A DNA stretch of 64,000 nt from Actinobacteria bacterium OK074 (GCA_001298575.1 LJCV01000252.1:1-64000); one strand, 5' to 3'. Positions 42,299 through 51,910 are shown, counted from the stretch's first letter. Notes: a model not told the origin generated them from the letters alone. Made by a program: numbers and translations.

Positions 42299-44902
42299 GT
42301 GGCCACCCTCCTCTACCGACTGGGACGGCTCGCCTTCCGGCGACGACGACTCTTCCTGATGATGTGGATCGCCGTCCTGGCCGCCGTAGGCATCGGTGCC
42401 ATGAGTTCCACCGGCTCCACCTCGGACAGCTTCACGCTGCCCGGCACCCAGTCCCAGAAAGCCATCGACCTGCTGCAGAAGGAGTTCCCGCAGACCTCCG
42501 CCGCCGGTGCCACCGCCCGGGTCGTCTTCGAAGCGCCCGCCGGTGAGAAGCTCACCTCCGGCGCCAACAAGGCGGAGATCACCTCACTGGTGGCCGAGCT
42601 GAGGACGTCCCCGCAGGTGGCGAGCGTCTCCGACCCGTTCACCCGTGGTCTGGTCAGTACGTCCGGCGCCATCGCCTACACCCAGGTGTCCTACAAGGTC
42701 GCCAAGTCCGACGTCAGCGGTGCCGCGCACGACGCCCTGAACAAGGTCGCCGAGGAAGGCACGAAGGCCGGACTGACGGTCAGCATGGGCGGTGACGCGG
42801 TCGAGGACAAGGCGGCGAGCAAGGCGGCCGAACTGATCGGGCTCGCGGTCGCCGCGGTCGCTCTGGTGATCACCTTCGGCTCGCTGATCGCGGCGGGACT
42901 GCCGCTGCTGACCGCGGTCCTCGGCGTCGGTGTGGCGGTCATGAGCATCACCATCGCCACCGCGTTCGTGGACATGGCCTCGGCCGCCTCGACGCTGGCT
43001 CTGATGCTGGGCCTGGCCGTCGCCATCGACTACGCCCTGTTCATCGTCTCCCGCTACCGCAACGAGATCCGCGACGGCCACGACCCCGAAGAGGCCGCCG
43101 GACGCGCTCTGGGCACGGCCGGATCCGCCGTCGTCTTCGCGGGCCTCACCGTGATCATCGCGCTGGCGGGCCTGAGCGTCATCGGGATCCAGATGCTCAC
43201 TTCGATGGGCCTGGCCTCCGCGTTCGCCGTCGCCGTGGCCGTCCTCATCGCGCTGACCCTGCTGCCCGCGATGCTGGGCTTCGCCGGGACGCGGATCATG
43301 AAGGCCAGGCTCCTCAGCCGCCGCATGCACGCCCTGGAGGAACGCGGCGAGGGCGAGGCCATGGGTGTGCGCTGGGCGCGCTTCGTCACCCGCAACCCGG
43401 TCAAGGTGCTCGCCGTCGCGGTGCTCGGCCCGGGCCTGCTGACCGTCCCTGCCATGTCGCTGCGCCTGGCCCTGCCCGACGACTCCATGAAGTCCCCCGG
43501 CAGCACCCAGCGCATCGCCTACGACACCCTCAGCAAGGGCTTCGGCCCCGGCTTCAACGGCCCGCTGACCGTGGTCGTGGACGCCCGTGACAGCAAGGAC
43601 CCGAAGGCCGCCGCCGCGGACGCCGTCGCACGGATCAAGAAGCTGCGCGACGTCGCCACGGTGCGCGACGCCGCGTTCAACGAGTCCGGCGACGTGGCCC
43701 TGATCGGCGCCGTCCCGAAGAGCGCGCCGAGCAGCCAGGCGACCAAGGACCTGGTCAAGGACATCCGCGACCGGAGCGGCACGCTGCACCGGGACACCGG
43801 CGCCGGCCTGATGGTCACCGGCACCACCGCCGTCAACATCGACGTCTCCACCAAGCTCGCCCAGGCGCTCATCCCCTACCTGGCGATCGTGGTCGGTCTC
43901 GCGCTGGTCCTGCTCCTGCTGGTCTTCCGCTCGGTCCTGGTCCCGCTCAAGGCGGCCCTGGGCTTCCTCCTGAGCGTCGGCGCCACCCTCGGCGTCGTGG
44001 TCGCCGTCTTCCAGTGGGGCTGGCTGAAGGACCTCTTCGGCATCCAGGAGACCGCGCCGGTCGTGAGCGTCCTGCCCATCCTGCTGATCGGCGTGGTCTT
44101 CGGACTCGCCATGGACTACGAGGTCTTCCTCGTCACCCGGATGCGGGAGGAACACGTCCACGGCGCCGAACCCACCCAGGCCGTCGTCCAGGGCTTCCGG
44201 CACAGCGCGCGGGTGGTCACCGCCGCGGCGATCATCATGATCTCCGTGTTCTCCGGGTTCCTCCTCGACGACGTGGCCCTGATCAAGTCCATCGGTCTCG
44301 GCCTCGGCTCCGCGGTGTTCTTCGACGCCTTCGTGGTCCGTATGACCATCGTCCCGGCGGTCATGACCCTGCTCGGACGGCGTGCCTGGGCCCTGCCCGG
44401 GTGGCTGGACCGTGTCATGCCCGACGTGGACGTCGAGGGCGAGAAACTGCGCCTCGCGCTGGCCGGCACCACACCCGAGCCCGTACCCGCCGGGGTCCAC
44501 CCGGGCTCGGACCACCACGACGACCCGTCCGTCCTCACCAGCGGCTCCGGTTCCGGCGCCTCGGACACGGCCGCGTCCACGCCGCCGTCTGCCCAGCACC
44601 ACCGCGGCCGGGCCGGGTTCTCCGGGCGCGGGCAGCACCACGCCCTCGACCAGGACTCCGCCGCGCAAGCCGCCACGGGTGCCGGGATCCACGCAATCAC
44701 CGGCGGCGGCCTCACCGGTGTCAACGGCTCCGGCGACACGGAGACGCCGGCTCCCGGGACGAACGACCCCGCCAAGAAGCCAGGACTGCCCAAGCCCAGG
44801 TCGCGCCGCGCACGCCAGGCCGGCGACCCGCCCGCCGACACGGCCCGGCGGAAGGCGACGACAATGAGGGATCTTCGGAACAAACTGTTCCGCAAGAGCT
44901 GA
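42299..44902 (+). CDS. MMPL-family membrane transporter, module 2
   Basis: The 867-residue paralogue of the protein at 36846 shares the GTG start, helices and DY motifs (VAIDYALFIVSRYR, FGLAMDYEVFLVTRMREE). Divergence concentrates in the external loops, suggesting different cargo, and in the tail. The tail here is about 47 residues longer and contains a His/Gly-rich insert (RGRAGFSGRGQHHALDQD) before the shared end LRNKLFRKS. It is followed by a matching hairpin and then by an intact kinase and response regulator, so this is the complete version of the duplicated module. Confidence 0.93.
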   Translation: MATLLYRLGRLAFRRRRLFLMMWIAVLAAVGIGAMSSTGSTSDSFTLPGTQSQKAIDLLQKEFPQTSAAGATARVVFEAPAGEKLTSGANKAEITSLVAELRTSPQVASVSDPFTRGLVSTSGAIAYTQVSYKVAKSDVSGAAHDALNKVAEEGTKAGLTVSMGGDAVEDKAASKAAELIGLAVAAVALVITFGSLIAAGLPLLTAVLGVGVAVMSITIATAFVDMASAASTLALMLGLAVAIDYALFIVSRYRNEIRDGHDPEEAAGRALGTAGSAVVFAGLTVIIALAGLSVIGIQMLTSMGLASAFAVAVAVLIALTLLPAMLGFAGTRIMKARLLSRRMHALEERGEGEAMGVRWARFVTRNPVKVLAVAVLGPGLLTVPAMSLRLALPDDSMKSPGSTQRIAYDTLSKGFGPGFNGPLTVVVDARDSKDPKAAAADAVARIKKLRDVATVRDAAFNESGDVALIGAVPKSAPSSQATKDLVKDIRDRSGTLHRDTGAGLMVTGTTAVNIDVSTKLAQALIPYLAIVVGLALVLLLLVFRSVLVPLKAALGFLLSVGATLGVVVAVFQWGWLKDLFGIQETAPVVSVLPILLIGVVFGLAMDYEVFLVTRMREEHVHGAEPTQAVVQGFRHSARVVTAAAIIMISVFSGFLLDDVALIKSIGLGLGSAVFFDAFVVRMTIVPAVMTLLGRRAWALPGWLDRVMPDVDVEGEKLRLALAGTTPEPVPAGVHPGSDHHDDPSVLTSGSGSGASDTAASTPPSAQHHRGRAGFSGRGQHHALDQDSAAQAATGAGIHAITGGGLTGVNGSGDTETPAPGTNDPAKKPGLPKPRSRRARQAGDPPADTARRKATTMRDLRNKLFRKS

Positions 44903-44976
44903 CGGAGGCAGGCAGCAGCGACCGTTGCCAGGCCACCGACCGGAACGGCCACCGCCCACCGGCCGGCTCCCCAGCC

Positions 44977-45018
44977 CCGCCCGCCGGTCCAACTCCCCCC
45001 TCCGGGGCCGGCGGGCGG
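44977..45018 (+). terminator. Hairpin between MMPL 2 and the histidine kinase
   Basis: The arms CCGCCCGCCGGTCC (44977-44990) and GGGGCCGGCGGGCGG (45004-45018) form a long GC stem. Conservation with 39391-39430 argues for function, perhaps partial termination that lowers kinase expression relative to the transporter. Confidence 0.65.
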
Positions 45019-45042
45019 CCTCCCTACCCGTGAAGGACTCCC

Positions 45043-46359
45043 GTGACCACACCGAGCGCCCCCTCGCACGCGCCCCGCCCGGACGACCACCGGACCCTGG
45101 AGACCCTGTCCGGCGATTCCGAACAGCGCGTGGTCGCCTCGGTCATCTACCGGCTGGCCGCGTTGCGCAGGACGGACCGGGCCCACCCCGGGGTCCGGCA
45201 CTGGGGGGTGCCGGCCTTCTGCGCCGCGCTGGGCGTCAACTCCTACCTCAACCCCTTCAACAAGGGTGACGTACCGGCGCAAGTGGCCCTCATCCTCGCC
45301 TTCACCGTCCCCCTCCTGTGGCGGGAACGCCGGCCCATGCTCGTCTTCGCCCTCACCACCGCCACGTCCGTGGCAGCTCTCCTCCTGGGGGTGATGACCG
45401 GCTCCGAGTCCGCACGCGTCGTGGCCCTCTTCAACGTCGGCCGCTACAGCGCCCCGCGGCAACTCGCTCTCGCCATCGGCGTCACCACCGTGCAACTCGT
45501 CGCGTGGGCCGCCGTGTTCTGGCGGGGCGGCCAGCTGGAACACGCCACCCGGCCGGAGGTCGTGACCGCGATGGCGATGGCCGCGATGGCGGCGTTCGCC
45601 GCGCTGGGCCTGCTCAGCCGCGTGGCCAGCGCCTACATCGACGCTCTGAGGAAGGAACGCGACCAGCAGGCCCGCCTCGCCATCGCGCAAGAACGCGCCC
45701 GCGTCTCCCGCGAGATGCACGACATCCTCGGCCACACCCTCGCCGTCATCGTCGGTCTCGCCGACGGCGCCGCCGCCCTCACCGAGAAGAAACCGGAACG
45801 CGGCGCCCAGACCCTCCGCATCATCAGCAGCAGCGGCCGCGACGCCCTGGCCGAACTACGCCGCCTGCTCGCCGTCATCGGAGAGGACAACGAGGACAAC
45901 AACGGGGCGGACAACGCGCCACTCGCCCCACAGCCCGCTCTGACGGACCTCGGCCCCCTGCTGGACCGGGTCCGCGCAGCGGGTCCCACCGTCACCCTGG
46001 ACGCCCAGGGCAGCCTCGCCGAGCTGCCCCCGGGCCTCCAGCTCTCCGTCTACCGCATCGTCCAGGAGGCCCTGACCAACACCGTCAAGTACGCCGCTTC
46101 CCACACCTCGGTCCGCGTATCCCTCACCGCCGGCCCGGACGCCGTCCACGTCACCGTCGAAGACACCGGACCGGCCCGCGCCCCCGCCCCCGGCCGTCGT
46201 CGCGTGGGCGGCGGCCGTGGCCTGGTGGGCATGCGTGAGCGTGCCGCTCTGTACCGGGGCACCGTCACCGCGGGCCCCAACGCCGACGGCGGCTGGACCG
46301 TCCGTGCGCTCCTCGTCCCCGACCCGCAGCCCAACTCCCCGGAGAAGCACCTCTCATGA
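45043..46359 (+). CDS. Membrane sensor histidine kinase (NarL-type), module 2
   Basis: The 438-residue kinase has a cytoplasmic N-terminus and about five membrane helices between residues 50 and 190, with only short external loops, so it may sense the membrane itself. The HisKA_3 box ARVSREMHDILGHTLAVIVG has its His near residue 225. The ATPase domain contains RIVQEALTNTVKYAASHTS, VEDTGPARAP and GGGRGLVGMRERAALY. The start is a GTG behind AGGA. Its stop overlaps the response regulator ATG (ATGA). Its partner is that regulator, and the probable target is the palindrome at 42159. Confidence 0.93.
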   Translation: MTTPSAPSHAPRPDDHRTLETLSGDSEQRVVASVIYRLAALRRTDRAHPGVRHWGVPAFCAALGVNSYLNPFNKGDVPAQVALILAFTVPLLWRERRPMLVFALTTATSVAALLLGVMTGSESARVVALFNVGRYSAPRQLALAIGVTTVQLVAWAAVFWRGGQLEHATRPEVVTAMAMAAMAAFAALGLLSRVASAYIDALRKERDQQARLAIAQERARVSREMHDILGHTLAVIVGLADGAAALTEKKPERGAQTLRIISSSGRDALAELRRLLAVIGEDNEDNNGADNAPLAPQPALTDLGPLLDRVRAAGPTVTLDAQGSLAELPPGLQLSVYRIVQEALTNTVKYAASHTSVRVSLTAGPDAVHVTVEDTGPARAPAPGRRRVGGGRGLVGMRERAALYRGTVTAGPNADGGWTVRALLVPDPQPNSPEKHLS

Positions 46360-47012
46360 CCACCGTCCTCATCGTCGACGACCAGGCCCTGCAACGCATG
46401 GGCTTCAGCATGCTCCTGGAGGCACAGTCCGACATGAACGTCGTCGGAGAGGCCACCAACGGCGCCGAAGCCGTCCGCATGACCGCCGAACTCCGGCCCG
46501 ACGTCGTCCTGATGGACGTCCGGATGCCCGGCATGGACGGCATCGAGGCCACCCGCCGCATCGTGCGGTCCGGCGGCCGCTCCCGCATCCTGGTGCTGAC
46601 CACCTTCGACCTCGACGAGTACGCCTACGACGCCCTGCGCGCCGGAGCCAGCGGCTTCCTGCTCAAGGACGCCCAGCCCGAGGAACTCGTCGCCGGGGTC
46701 CGGGCGGTCGCCGCCGGCGACGCCGTCATCTCCCCCGGTCTCACCCGCAAGCTGATCGACGCCTTCAGCGACCGCCTCCCCGGCCACTCCCCTCAGCAAC
46801 AGCGCCGACTCGCCGACCTCACCCAACGCGAGTGCGAGGTCCTCACCGCCATGGCCAGCGGCTGGACGAACCAGGAGATCGCCGCGCGTCTGCACCTCGC
46901 CGAATCAACGGTCAAATCCCATATCAGCCGCATTCTCACCAAGATCGACGCCCGCGACCGGGTCCAGGCCGTGATCTTCGCCTACGACACGGGCCTCGTC
47001 CGCCCGGCGTGA
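46356..47012 (+). CDS. LuxR-type response regulator, module 2
   Basis: The 218-residue regulator has a receiver domain MTTVLIVDDQALQRMGFSML with the phosphorylated Asp in VVLMDVRMPGMDGIEATRR and Lys in GFLLKDAQPEELVAG. The LuxR/GerE HTH is DLTQRECEVLTAMASGWTNQ and EIAARLHLAESTVKSHISRI. All functional residues are present. It is translationally coupled to the kinase. It probably activates the MMPL operons, since both carry the same palindrome and the module 1 regulator is a close paralogue. Confidence 0.94.
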   Translation: MTTVLIVDDQALQRMGFSMLLEAQSDMNVVGEATNGAEAVRMTAELRPDVVLMDVRMPGMDGIEATRRIVRSGGRSRILVLTTFDLDEYAYDALRAGASGFLLKDAQPEELVAGVRAVAAGDAVISPGLTRKLIDAFSDRLPGHSPQQQRRLADLTQRECEVLTAMASGWTNQEIAARLHLAESTVKSHISRILTKIDARDRVQAVIFAYDTGLVRPA

Positions 47013-47126
47013 GCCAACCTCCCCTCCCCGCCCTCCCAAGGGCCACACCGACACCGCTCCGTGTTCACCGAAACGTCCCCACGGCCCAGCATCCGCAACG
47101 AAGAAAACGAAGAACAGGACACAGTG

Positions 47127-48086
47127 ATGGGACAGTTGACACGAACCGGCATGGGCGTGGCCCTTGCATGCGGGATACTCGTCACCGCCGTCGGCATCGG
47201 ACAGAGCTCCGACAGCAACAACAACGTCAAGAGCGCCAAGAGCGCCAAGAGCGCCACAGAGGAGGAGCCCACGGGGCCCTACGTGGCACTCGGGGACTCA
47301 TACACCTCGGGCCCCAGGATTCCTCCTCGGACCGGCACTCCGATCGGCTGCGACCGCTCCGGTCGCAACTACCCGGCGCTGGTCGCCAAGGAACTCGGCC
47401 TCAAAGCGGCCGACTTCCGTGACGTCAGCTGCAGCGGCGCCACCACCTCCGACCTGACCGCCCCCCAGTCCACCGGCAACGGCACCAACCCCGCACAGCT
47501 CTCCGCGCTGACCACCGGCACAGAACTGGTGACTCTCGGCATCGGCGGCAACGACATCGGCTTCAGTTCGCTGATCACCGAGTGCGTCGGCGCCGGAACG
47601 CTGTTCAAACTGGCCGACCGCATCACGGACGTCACCGACAAGGCGCCCTGCAAGGAGAAGTACACCTCCGGCGGCACCGACGACGTGTCCCGGAAGATCC
47701 GCACCACGGGCAACCGCCTCACCCGGGTACTGAACGAGATCGAACACCGTGCTCCGAACGCCCGCGTCTACGTCGTCGGTTACCCGTCGATCCTGCCCGT
47801 CAAGGGCACCGCCTGCGGTCGCGGCCTGCCCATCGCCCCCGGCGACGTCACGTTCCTCCGCCAGAAGCAGCAGGAGCTCAACAGCATGCTCGGCCAACGC
47901 GCGCGGGCCGCCAGAGCAACGTACGTCGACACCTTCACCCCGTCCGCCGGCCACGACGCCTGCTCTCCGGCGGCCACCCGCTGGATCGAACCCCTCAAAC
48001 CCAGCAGTCCCGCCGCCATGGTCCACCCCAACGAACGGGGCGAACAGGGCATGGCCACCGCCGTCCTGAGCGCGGTCAAGGGCTAG
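47127..48086 (+). CDS. Secreted SGNH/GDSL-type esterase or lipase
   Basis: The protein is 319 residues from the ATG that gives MGQLTRTGMGVALACGILVT. That start has a short basic N-terminus and a hydrophobic signal core; an adjacent GTG at 47124 would serve equally. A Ser/Ala/Lys linker follows the signal. SGNH blocks are complete: VALGDSYTSGP (Ser), SCSGATTSDL, LGIGGNDIGFSSL (Gly/Asn) and AMVHPNERGEQGMA (catalytic His). Paired cysteines fit the extracellular lipase/phospholipase family of Streptomyces. It starts 114 bp after the response regulator, so it may belong to the envelope-lipid module. Confidence 0.92.
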   Translation: MGQLTRTGMGVALACGILVTAVGIGQSSDSNNNVKSAKSAKSATEEEPTGPYVALGDSYTSGPRIPPRTGTPIGCDRSGRNYPALVAKELGLKAADFRDVSCSGATTSDLTAPQSTGNGTNPAQLSALTTGTELVTLGIGGNDIGFSSLITECVGAGTLFKLADRITDVTDKAPCKEKYTSGGTDDVSRKIRTTGNRLTRVLNEIEHRAPNARVYVVGYPSILPVKGTACGRGLPIAPGDVTFLRQKQQELNSMLGQRARAARATYVDTFTPSAGHDACSPAATRWIEPLKPSSPAAMVHPNERGEQGMATAVLSAVKG

Positions 48087-48109
48087 GCCGGGTCCGCAAA
48101 GCGGTTGGG

Positions 48110-48500
48110 CGGCCGGTGCGGGACCGTCGCCAGGTCGTCCACGGGATCCCGTGGAAGCTGTTCGCGGGAGCGGCCCGGCGGGACCTGCCCGAGCGCCACG
48201 GCCCGCGGAAGACGGTCCGCGAGCGCTTCCGCCGCCGGTCGGCCGACGGCACCGGGGACCGCATCCAGCACAGCATTCCGACGCCGTCGGCGCCGTGGAC
48301 TGGTCGATCGTGTGTGTCGACTCGACCACGGTGCGGGCCCGCCGACAGGCGGCCGGGGCCCGAAAGCGGCGATCCCGGAACGCGTCGACCAGATCGGCGG
48401 CCGTATCCGGCTCGGCGAGGGCCGCCGCCGGTTCGACCGGGCCGCCTACCGCCGCCGCACCGTCGTCGAACGCTGCTTCAAGCCCGTCCGTCCCTGCCCG
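48110..48500 (+). pseudogene. IS5-family transposase remnant
   Basis: Pieces in three frames match IS5-type transposases: VVHGIPWKLFAGAARRDLPE, then AVDWSIVCVDSTTVRARRQA and, near the end, FDRAAYRRRTVVERCFKPV (the Y-(2)-R-(3)-E signature). The central part is mostly deleted, and at least two frameshifts are present. It ends 65 bp before the photolyase start. Confidence 0.8.
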
Positions 48501-48565
48501 CATCCGCACGGGCCCCGTCGGCCGAAGCAGAACGAAGTCACCGTCCTGCACCGGAGAGCCTCGCC

Positions 48566-49942
48566 ATGCCCGTATCGGTCGTCCTGTTCACCTCCGACCT
48601 GCGTCTGCACGACCACCCGCCCCTGGGGGCCGCGTTGAGCGGCGGGCGCCGGGTGGTCCCGCTCTTCGTACGCGACCCGGGGGTCGACCGGGCCGGGTTC
48701 GCCGCGCCCAACCGGCTCGCCTTCCTCGCCGACTGTCTGCACCACCTCGACGCCGGGCTGCGCGAGCGCGGCGGCCGGCTCGTCGTCCGCTCGGGCGACG
48801 TCGTCGACCAGGTGTGCGCGGTGGTGCGGGAGGTGGACGCCGACGAGGTGCACCTGGCGGGCGGTGTCAGCGCGTACGCGCGGCGGCGCGAGGAACGCGG
48901 CCGGGCCGCGCTGGCGGCCGATGGGCGCCGGACGGTCGTGCACGACGCCGTGACGACGGTCCTGCCGCCCGGGGCGGTCACTCCGGCGGGCTCCGACCAC
49001 TACGCGGTGTTCACGCCGTACTTCCGCGCCTGGTCCGGGCAACCGGTGCGCGGCGTCCTCGGCGCGCCGCGCGCGGTGCCGGTGCCGGACGCGGTGGGCT
49101 CGGAGCCGTTGCCGTCGCGCGCGGAGGTGCGCGGGGTGTCCGCGGGACTGGCCGCGGGCGGCGAGCGGGTGGGGCGCGCGCTGCTCGCGGCGTGGCTGCG
49201 CGGCCCGGTCGCCGCCTACGCGGACCGGCACGACGACCTGCCCGGCGACGCGACCTCCCGGCTCTCCCCGCACCTGCACTTCGGCACGCTCTCCCCCGTC
49301 GAACTGGTCCACCGGGCGCGGCGGTCCGCCACCGCGGGCGCCGAGGCGTTCGTACGGCAGCTCGCCTGGCGCGACTTCCACCACCAGGTACTGGCGGCCC
49401 GGCCGGCCGCGGCCGGCGCCGACTACCGTCCGCGGCAGGACCGTTGGCGGTCGGGAGCCCAGGCGCGGGCGGACGTCGAGGCGTGGCGGGAGGGCCGTAC
49501 CGGCTACCCGGTGATCGACGCCGCGATGCGGCAGTTGCGCCACGAGGGCTGGATGCACAACCGGGGCCGCCTGCTCACCGCGAGCTTCCTCACCAAGACG
49601 CTGTACATCGACTGGCGGGTCGGCGCCCGGCACTTCCTGGACCTCCTCGTCGACGGCGACATCGCCAACAACCAGCTCAACTGGCAGTGGGCCGCCGGCA
49701 CCGGCACGGACACCCGTCCGGGCCGCGTCCTCAACCCGGTCGCCCAGGGCAGGCGCCACGACCCGGACGGCGCGTACGTACGACGCTGGGTGCCCGAGCT
49801 CGCGAGCGTCCCGGGGCGCGCCGTGCACGAGCCCTGGAAGCTCCCGGGCCTCGCCCGCGCCGCCGTCGACGACTACCCCGACCCGATCGTGGACCTCTCC
49901 GCCGGCCTCGCCCGCTTCCGCCAGGCACGCGAGCACGGCTGA
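48566..49942 (+). CDS. phr: Deoxyribodipyrimidine photolyase
   Basis: The 458-residue DNA photolyase splits cyclobutane pyrimidine dimers with light. The N-terminal antenna domain starts VSVVLFTSDLRLHDHPPLGA. The FAD-binding helical domain contains TSRLSPHLHFGTLSPVELVH, FVRQLAWRDFHHQ and GYPVIDAAMRQLRHEGWMHN. It ends with DGDIANNQLNWQWAAGTGTD, the class I photolyase signature for FAD and lesion contact. A GGAGAG site precedes the ATG. It is next to a B12-domain MerR regulator and an ECF sigma gene, an arrangement known from light-inducible Streptomyces genes. Confidence 0.96.
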   Translation: MPVSVVLFTSDLRLHDHPPLGAALSGGRRVVPLFVRDPGVDRAGFAAPNRLAFLADCLHHLDAGLRERGGRLVVRSGDVVDQVCAVVREVDADEVHLAGGVSAYARRREERGRAALAADGRRTVVHDAVTTVLPPGAVTPAGSDHYAVFTPYFRAWSGQPVRGVLGAPRAVPVPDAVGSEPLPSRAEVRGVSAGLAAGGERVGRALLAAWLRGPVAAYADRHDDLPGDATSRLSPHLHFGTLSPVELVHRARRSATAGAEAFVRQLAWRDFHHQVLAARPAAAGADYRPRQDRWRSGAQARADVEAWREGRTGYPVIDAAMRQLRHEGWMHNRGRLLTASFLTKTLYIDWRVGARHFLDLLVDGDIANNQLNWQWAAGTGTDTRPGRVLNPVAQGRRHDPDGAYVRRWVPELASVPGRAVHEPWKLPGLARAAVDDYPDPIVDLSAGLARFRQAREHG

Positions 49943-50009
49943 CACAGCGGCACGCACAGCAGGTCCGCCGGGGAAGGCCGGGGAAGGAAACAGGTGAGGG
50001 AAACGCCGG

Positions 50010-51038
50010 TCAGGACGGCGGCCCGCCGTCGTACACCGTGGAAATCGTCGCCACCGCCTGCCGCAGCCCCTGCGGTCGTTCCGTGCCCGGGGCCGGGCGG
50101 CCGGTCCACCCCGGTCCGGCGAGCAGGACCAGCGGACCTCGGCGCGCGCCGCACACCCCCCACCGGGCGTCGGCGATCCGTGCGGCCAGGGCCGGACTCG
50201 CGGTCGCCCGCGCGTGGGACCACAGGACGACGCCGGCGGGCCCCAACCGCCGTACCGCCGCCACGAGCGCCTCGGCCGGCAGGGCCGCCCCGAACATCCG
50301 GGTGGGCAGGCCGAGTTCACCGAGTACGGCGTTGAGCGCCTCCAGCGGCAGGGTGTGTTCCTCCCCGGGCGCGCAGGCCAGCACCACGGGGCCCGCCGCG
50401 GCCGCCCCGGTCCCGGGCGCGCGTACGGCGGCCCGGGAGGCGCGTCGCAGTGTGGTGGAGATGTGCCACGACAGCAGGTGCTCGACCTCGACGTAACGGT
50501 CCCCGGACGAGGCCCACCGGCGTCCGACGGCGTGCAGGACCGGCACCATGACCTCCTCCCAGGCCACGACGAGCCCGTACCGCTCGACCGCCTCGTCCAG
50601 GTGCTCCGCCACGACGGGGGCGTCGAGCCGTACGGCGGCCCGCGCCAGACCCCGGCACTCCCGGCGGACGTCTCCCAGGGGCAGGGCGCCCGCGGCGCGG
50701 GAGGGCAGCGCCGGGGTCGCCGGTGGTGGGGAACCGGCCGTGCGGGCACCGGATCCGCCCCGGTCCTCCCGCGCGGTGCGGGCCGCCTCGGCCGGAGGCA
50801 CCCCGGCCGCCGTCAGTCGGCACATCGTCTCCAGCACCGCCACGTCCCGCGGCGACCAGCGCCGGTGCCGCCCCTGCGGGCGGACGGCGGGGCCGATGCC
50901 GTACCTGCGGTCCCAGGACCGCAGGGTGGTGGGCGACACCCCCAGCCGACGGGCCAGCGCACCGGTCGTCAGCCCCGGGGCAGGGACCTCGGGGCCGCTC
51001 GCCGGGCCCTGGCCCCGGGGGGTCGCGGATTCGCCCAT
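50010..51038 (-). CDS. MerR-type regulator with cobalamin-binding-type domain (LitR/CarH-like)
   Basis: The 342-residue protein has an N-terminal MerR winged helix (LTTGALARRLGVSPTTLRSW, DRRYGIGPAVRPQGRHRRWS). The helical B12-binding-2 domain follows (VAWEEVMVPVLHAVGRRWAS, EVEHLLSWHISTTLRRA). The C-terminal Rossmann-like B12-binding domain is PVVLACAPGEEHTLPLEALN and onwards. Streptomyces LitR and bacterial CarH use adenosylcobalamin here to sense light. The canonical D-x-H-x-x-G lower-ligand motif reads GEEHTLP, so light sensing by B12 is plausible but not certain. It is transcribed divergently from an ECF sigma gene and tail-to-tail with the photolyase gene. Confidence 0.87.
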   Translation of the reverse strand: MGESATPRGQGPASGPEVPAPGLTTGALARRLGVSPTTLRSWDRRYGIGPAVRPQGRHRRWSPRDVAVLETMCRLTAAGVPPAEAARTAREDRGGSGARTAGSPPPATPALPSRAAGALPLGDVRRECRGLARAAVRLDAPVVAEHLDEAVERYGLVVAWEEVMVPVLHAVGRRWASSGDRYVEVEHLLSWHISTTLRRASRAAVRAPGTGAAAAGPVVLACAPGEEHTLPLEALNAVLGELGLPTRMFGAALPAEALVAAVRRLGPAGVVLWSHARATASPALAARIADARWGVCGARRGPLVLLAGPGWTGRPAPGTERPQGLRQAVATISTVYDGGPPS

Positions 51039-51205
51039 ACGGCAACGATACGACGCGGAATCGATGCGAGTTGCCGCCCGGTTGCCCACTCCACAGGATG
51101 GTCCGCACGGTGCCGGATTCCGGACATGTCCTGGCAGCGGGGGCGGCAGCGTCCGGGGCGCGTTGCCCGGTCCCGTTTTCCGGCCGACCGTGAGGAGTGA
51201 TCGTC

Positions 51206-51910
51206 ATGACGCCACGCCCGGCTCCGGCCTCCGGCGGCACCGGCTCCCCGGTCCAACGAAGGGCCCGCACCGGCCTCACGCGCCCGGACCCGCCGCCGCT
51301 GTCTCCGCCGCCGCCGTCTCCGCCGTCCCGGGCCGACGGACCCCCGGCCGTTCGCGAACCGGACGACGAAGAACTGGCCCGGCGGCTGGTGACGGGCGAC
51401 GAGACGTGCCTGGCCGCGATCCACCGGCGCTGGTCGCCGTGCGTGCGTTCGCTGGCCCTGCGTGCGCTGGGCGACGCCCAGGAGGCCGAGGACGTGGCCC
51501 AGCAGGTGCTCGTTGGTCTGTGGCGGGGACGGGATGCCTACCGGCCCGAGCGCGGCACGCTGGCCGGATGGATCGTCGGCATCACGAAACACAAGATCGC
51601 CGACGCCCTGTCCGCCCGGACGCGCCGTATCTCCCTGGTCTCCTCGGCGGGCGACGCGCTCCTGCTCGGCGACCGCGCCGGGGCCACCGCCGGGGACCAC
51701 GAGAGGGTCGTCGACCGGATCCTGGTACGGCAGGAACTGAGCGGACTCCCGGCGTCCCAGGAACGGGTGCTGCGGCTGGCCTTCTACGAGGACCTCACGC
51801 ACGCGCAGATCGCCCGGCGCACCGGGCTGCCGCTGGGCACCGTCAAGAGCCACGCCCGCCGCGGCCTGATCCGGCTGCGCGACCGCCTGGCGGAGGACAC
51901 CCGCGCATGA
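51206..51910 (+). CDS. ECF RNA polymerase sigma factor
   Basis: The protein is 234 residues from the ATG behind GAGGAG. About 45 Pro-rich residues precede the sigma domains. Region 2 is ALGDAQEAEDVAQQVLVGLW with YRPERGTLAGWIVGITKHKI. Region 4 is LPASQERVLRLAFYEDLTHA, then QIARRTGLPLGTVKSHARRG. No anti-sigma gene follows directly. In S. coelicolor a LitR-type regulator controls a divergent ECF sigma factor that drives photolyase and carotenoid genes, and the arrangement here is similar. Carotenoid genes are not in the window. Confidence 0.9.
   Translation: MTPRPAPASGGTGSPVQRRARTGLTRPDPPPLSPPPPSPPSRADGPPAVREPDDEELARRLVTGDETCLAAIHRRWSPCVRSLALRALGDAQEAEDVAQQVLVGLWRGRDAYRPERGTLAGWIVGITKHKIADALSARTRRISLVSSAGDALLLGDRAGATAGDHERVVDRILVRQELSGLPASQERVLRLAFYEDLTHAQIARRTGLPLGTVKSHARRGLIRLRDRLAEDTRA

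Noticed and set aside
42584..45052. An 822-codon minus-strand open frame
   Set aside because: It is antisense to the MMPL 2 gene, with no domain and composition typical of a shadow frame.
48446..50749. A 767-codon minus-strand open frame over the photolyase
   Set aside because: The sense strand encodes a complete photolyase with all motifs; the antisense frame has no recognisable domain.
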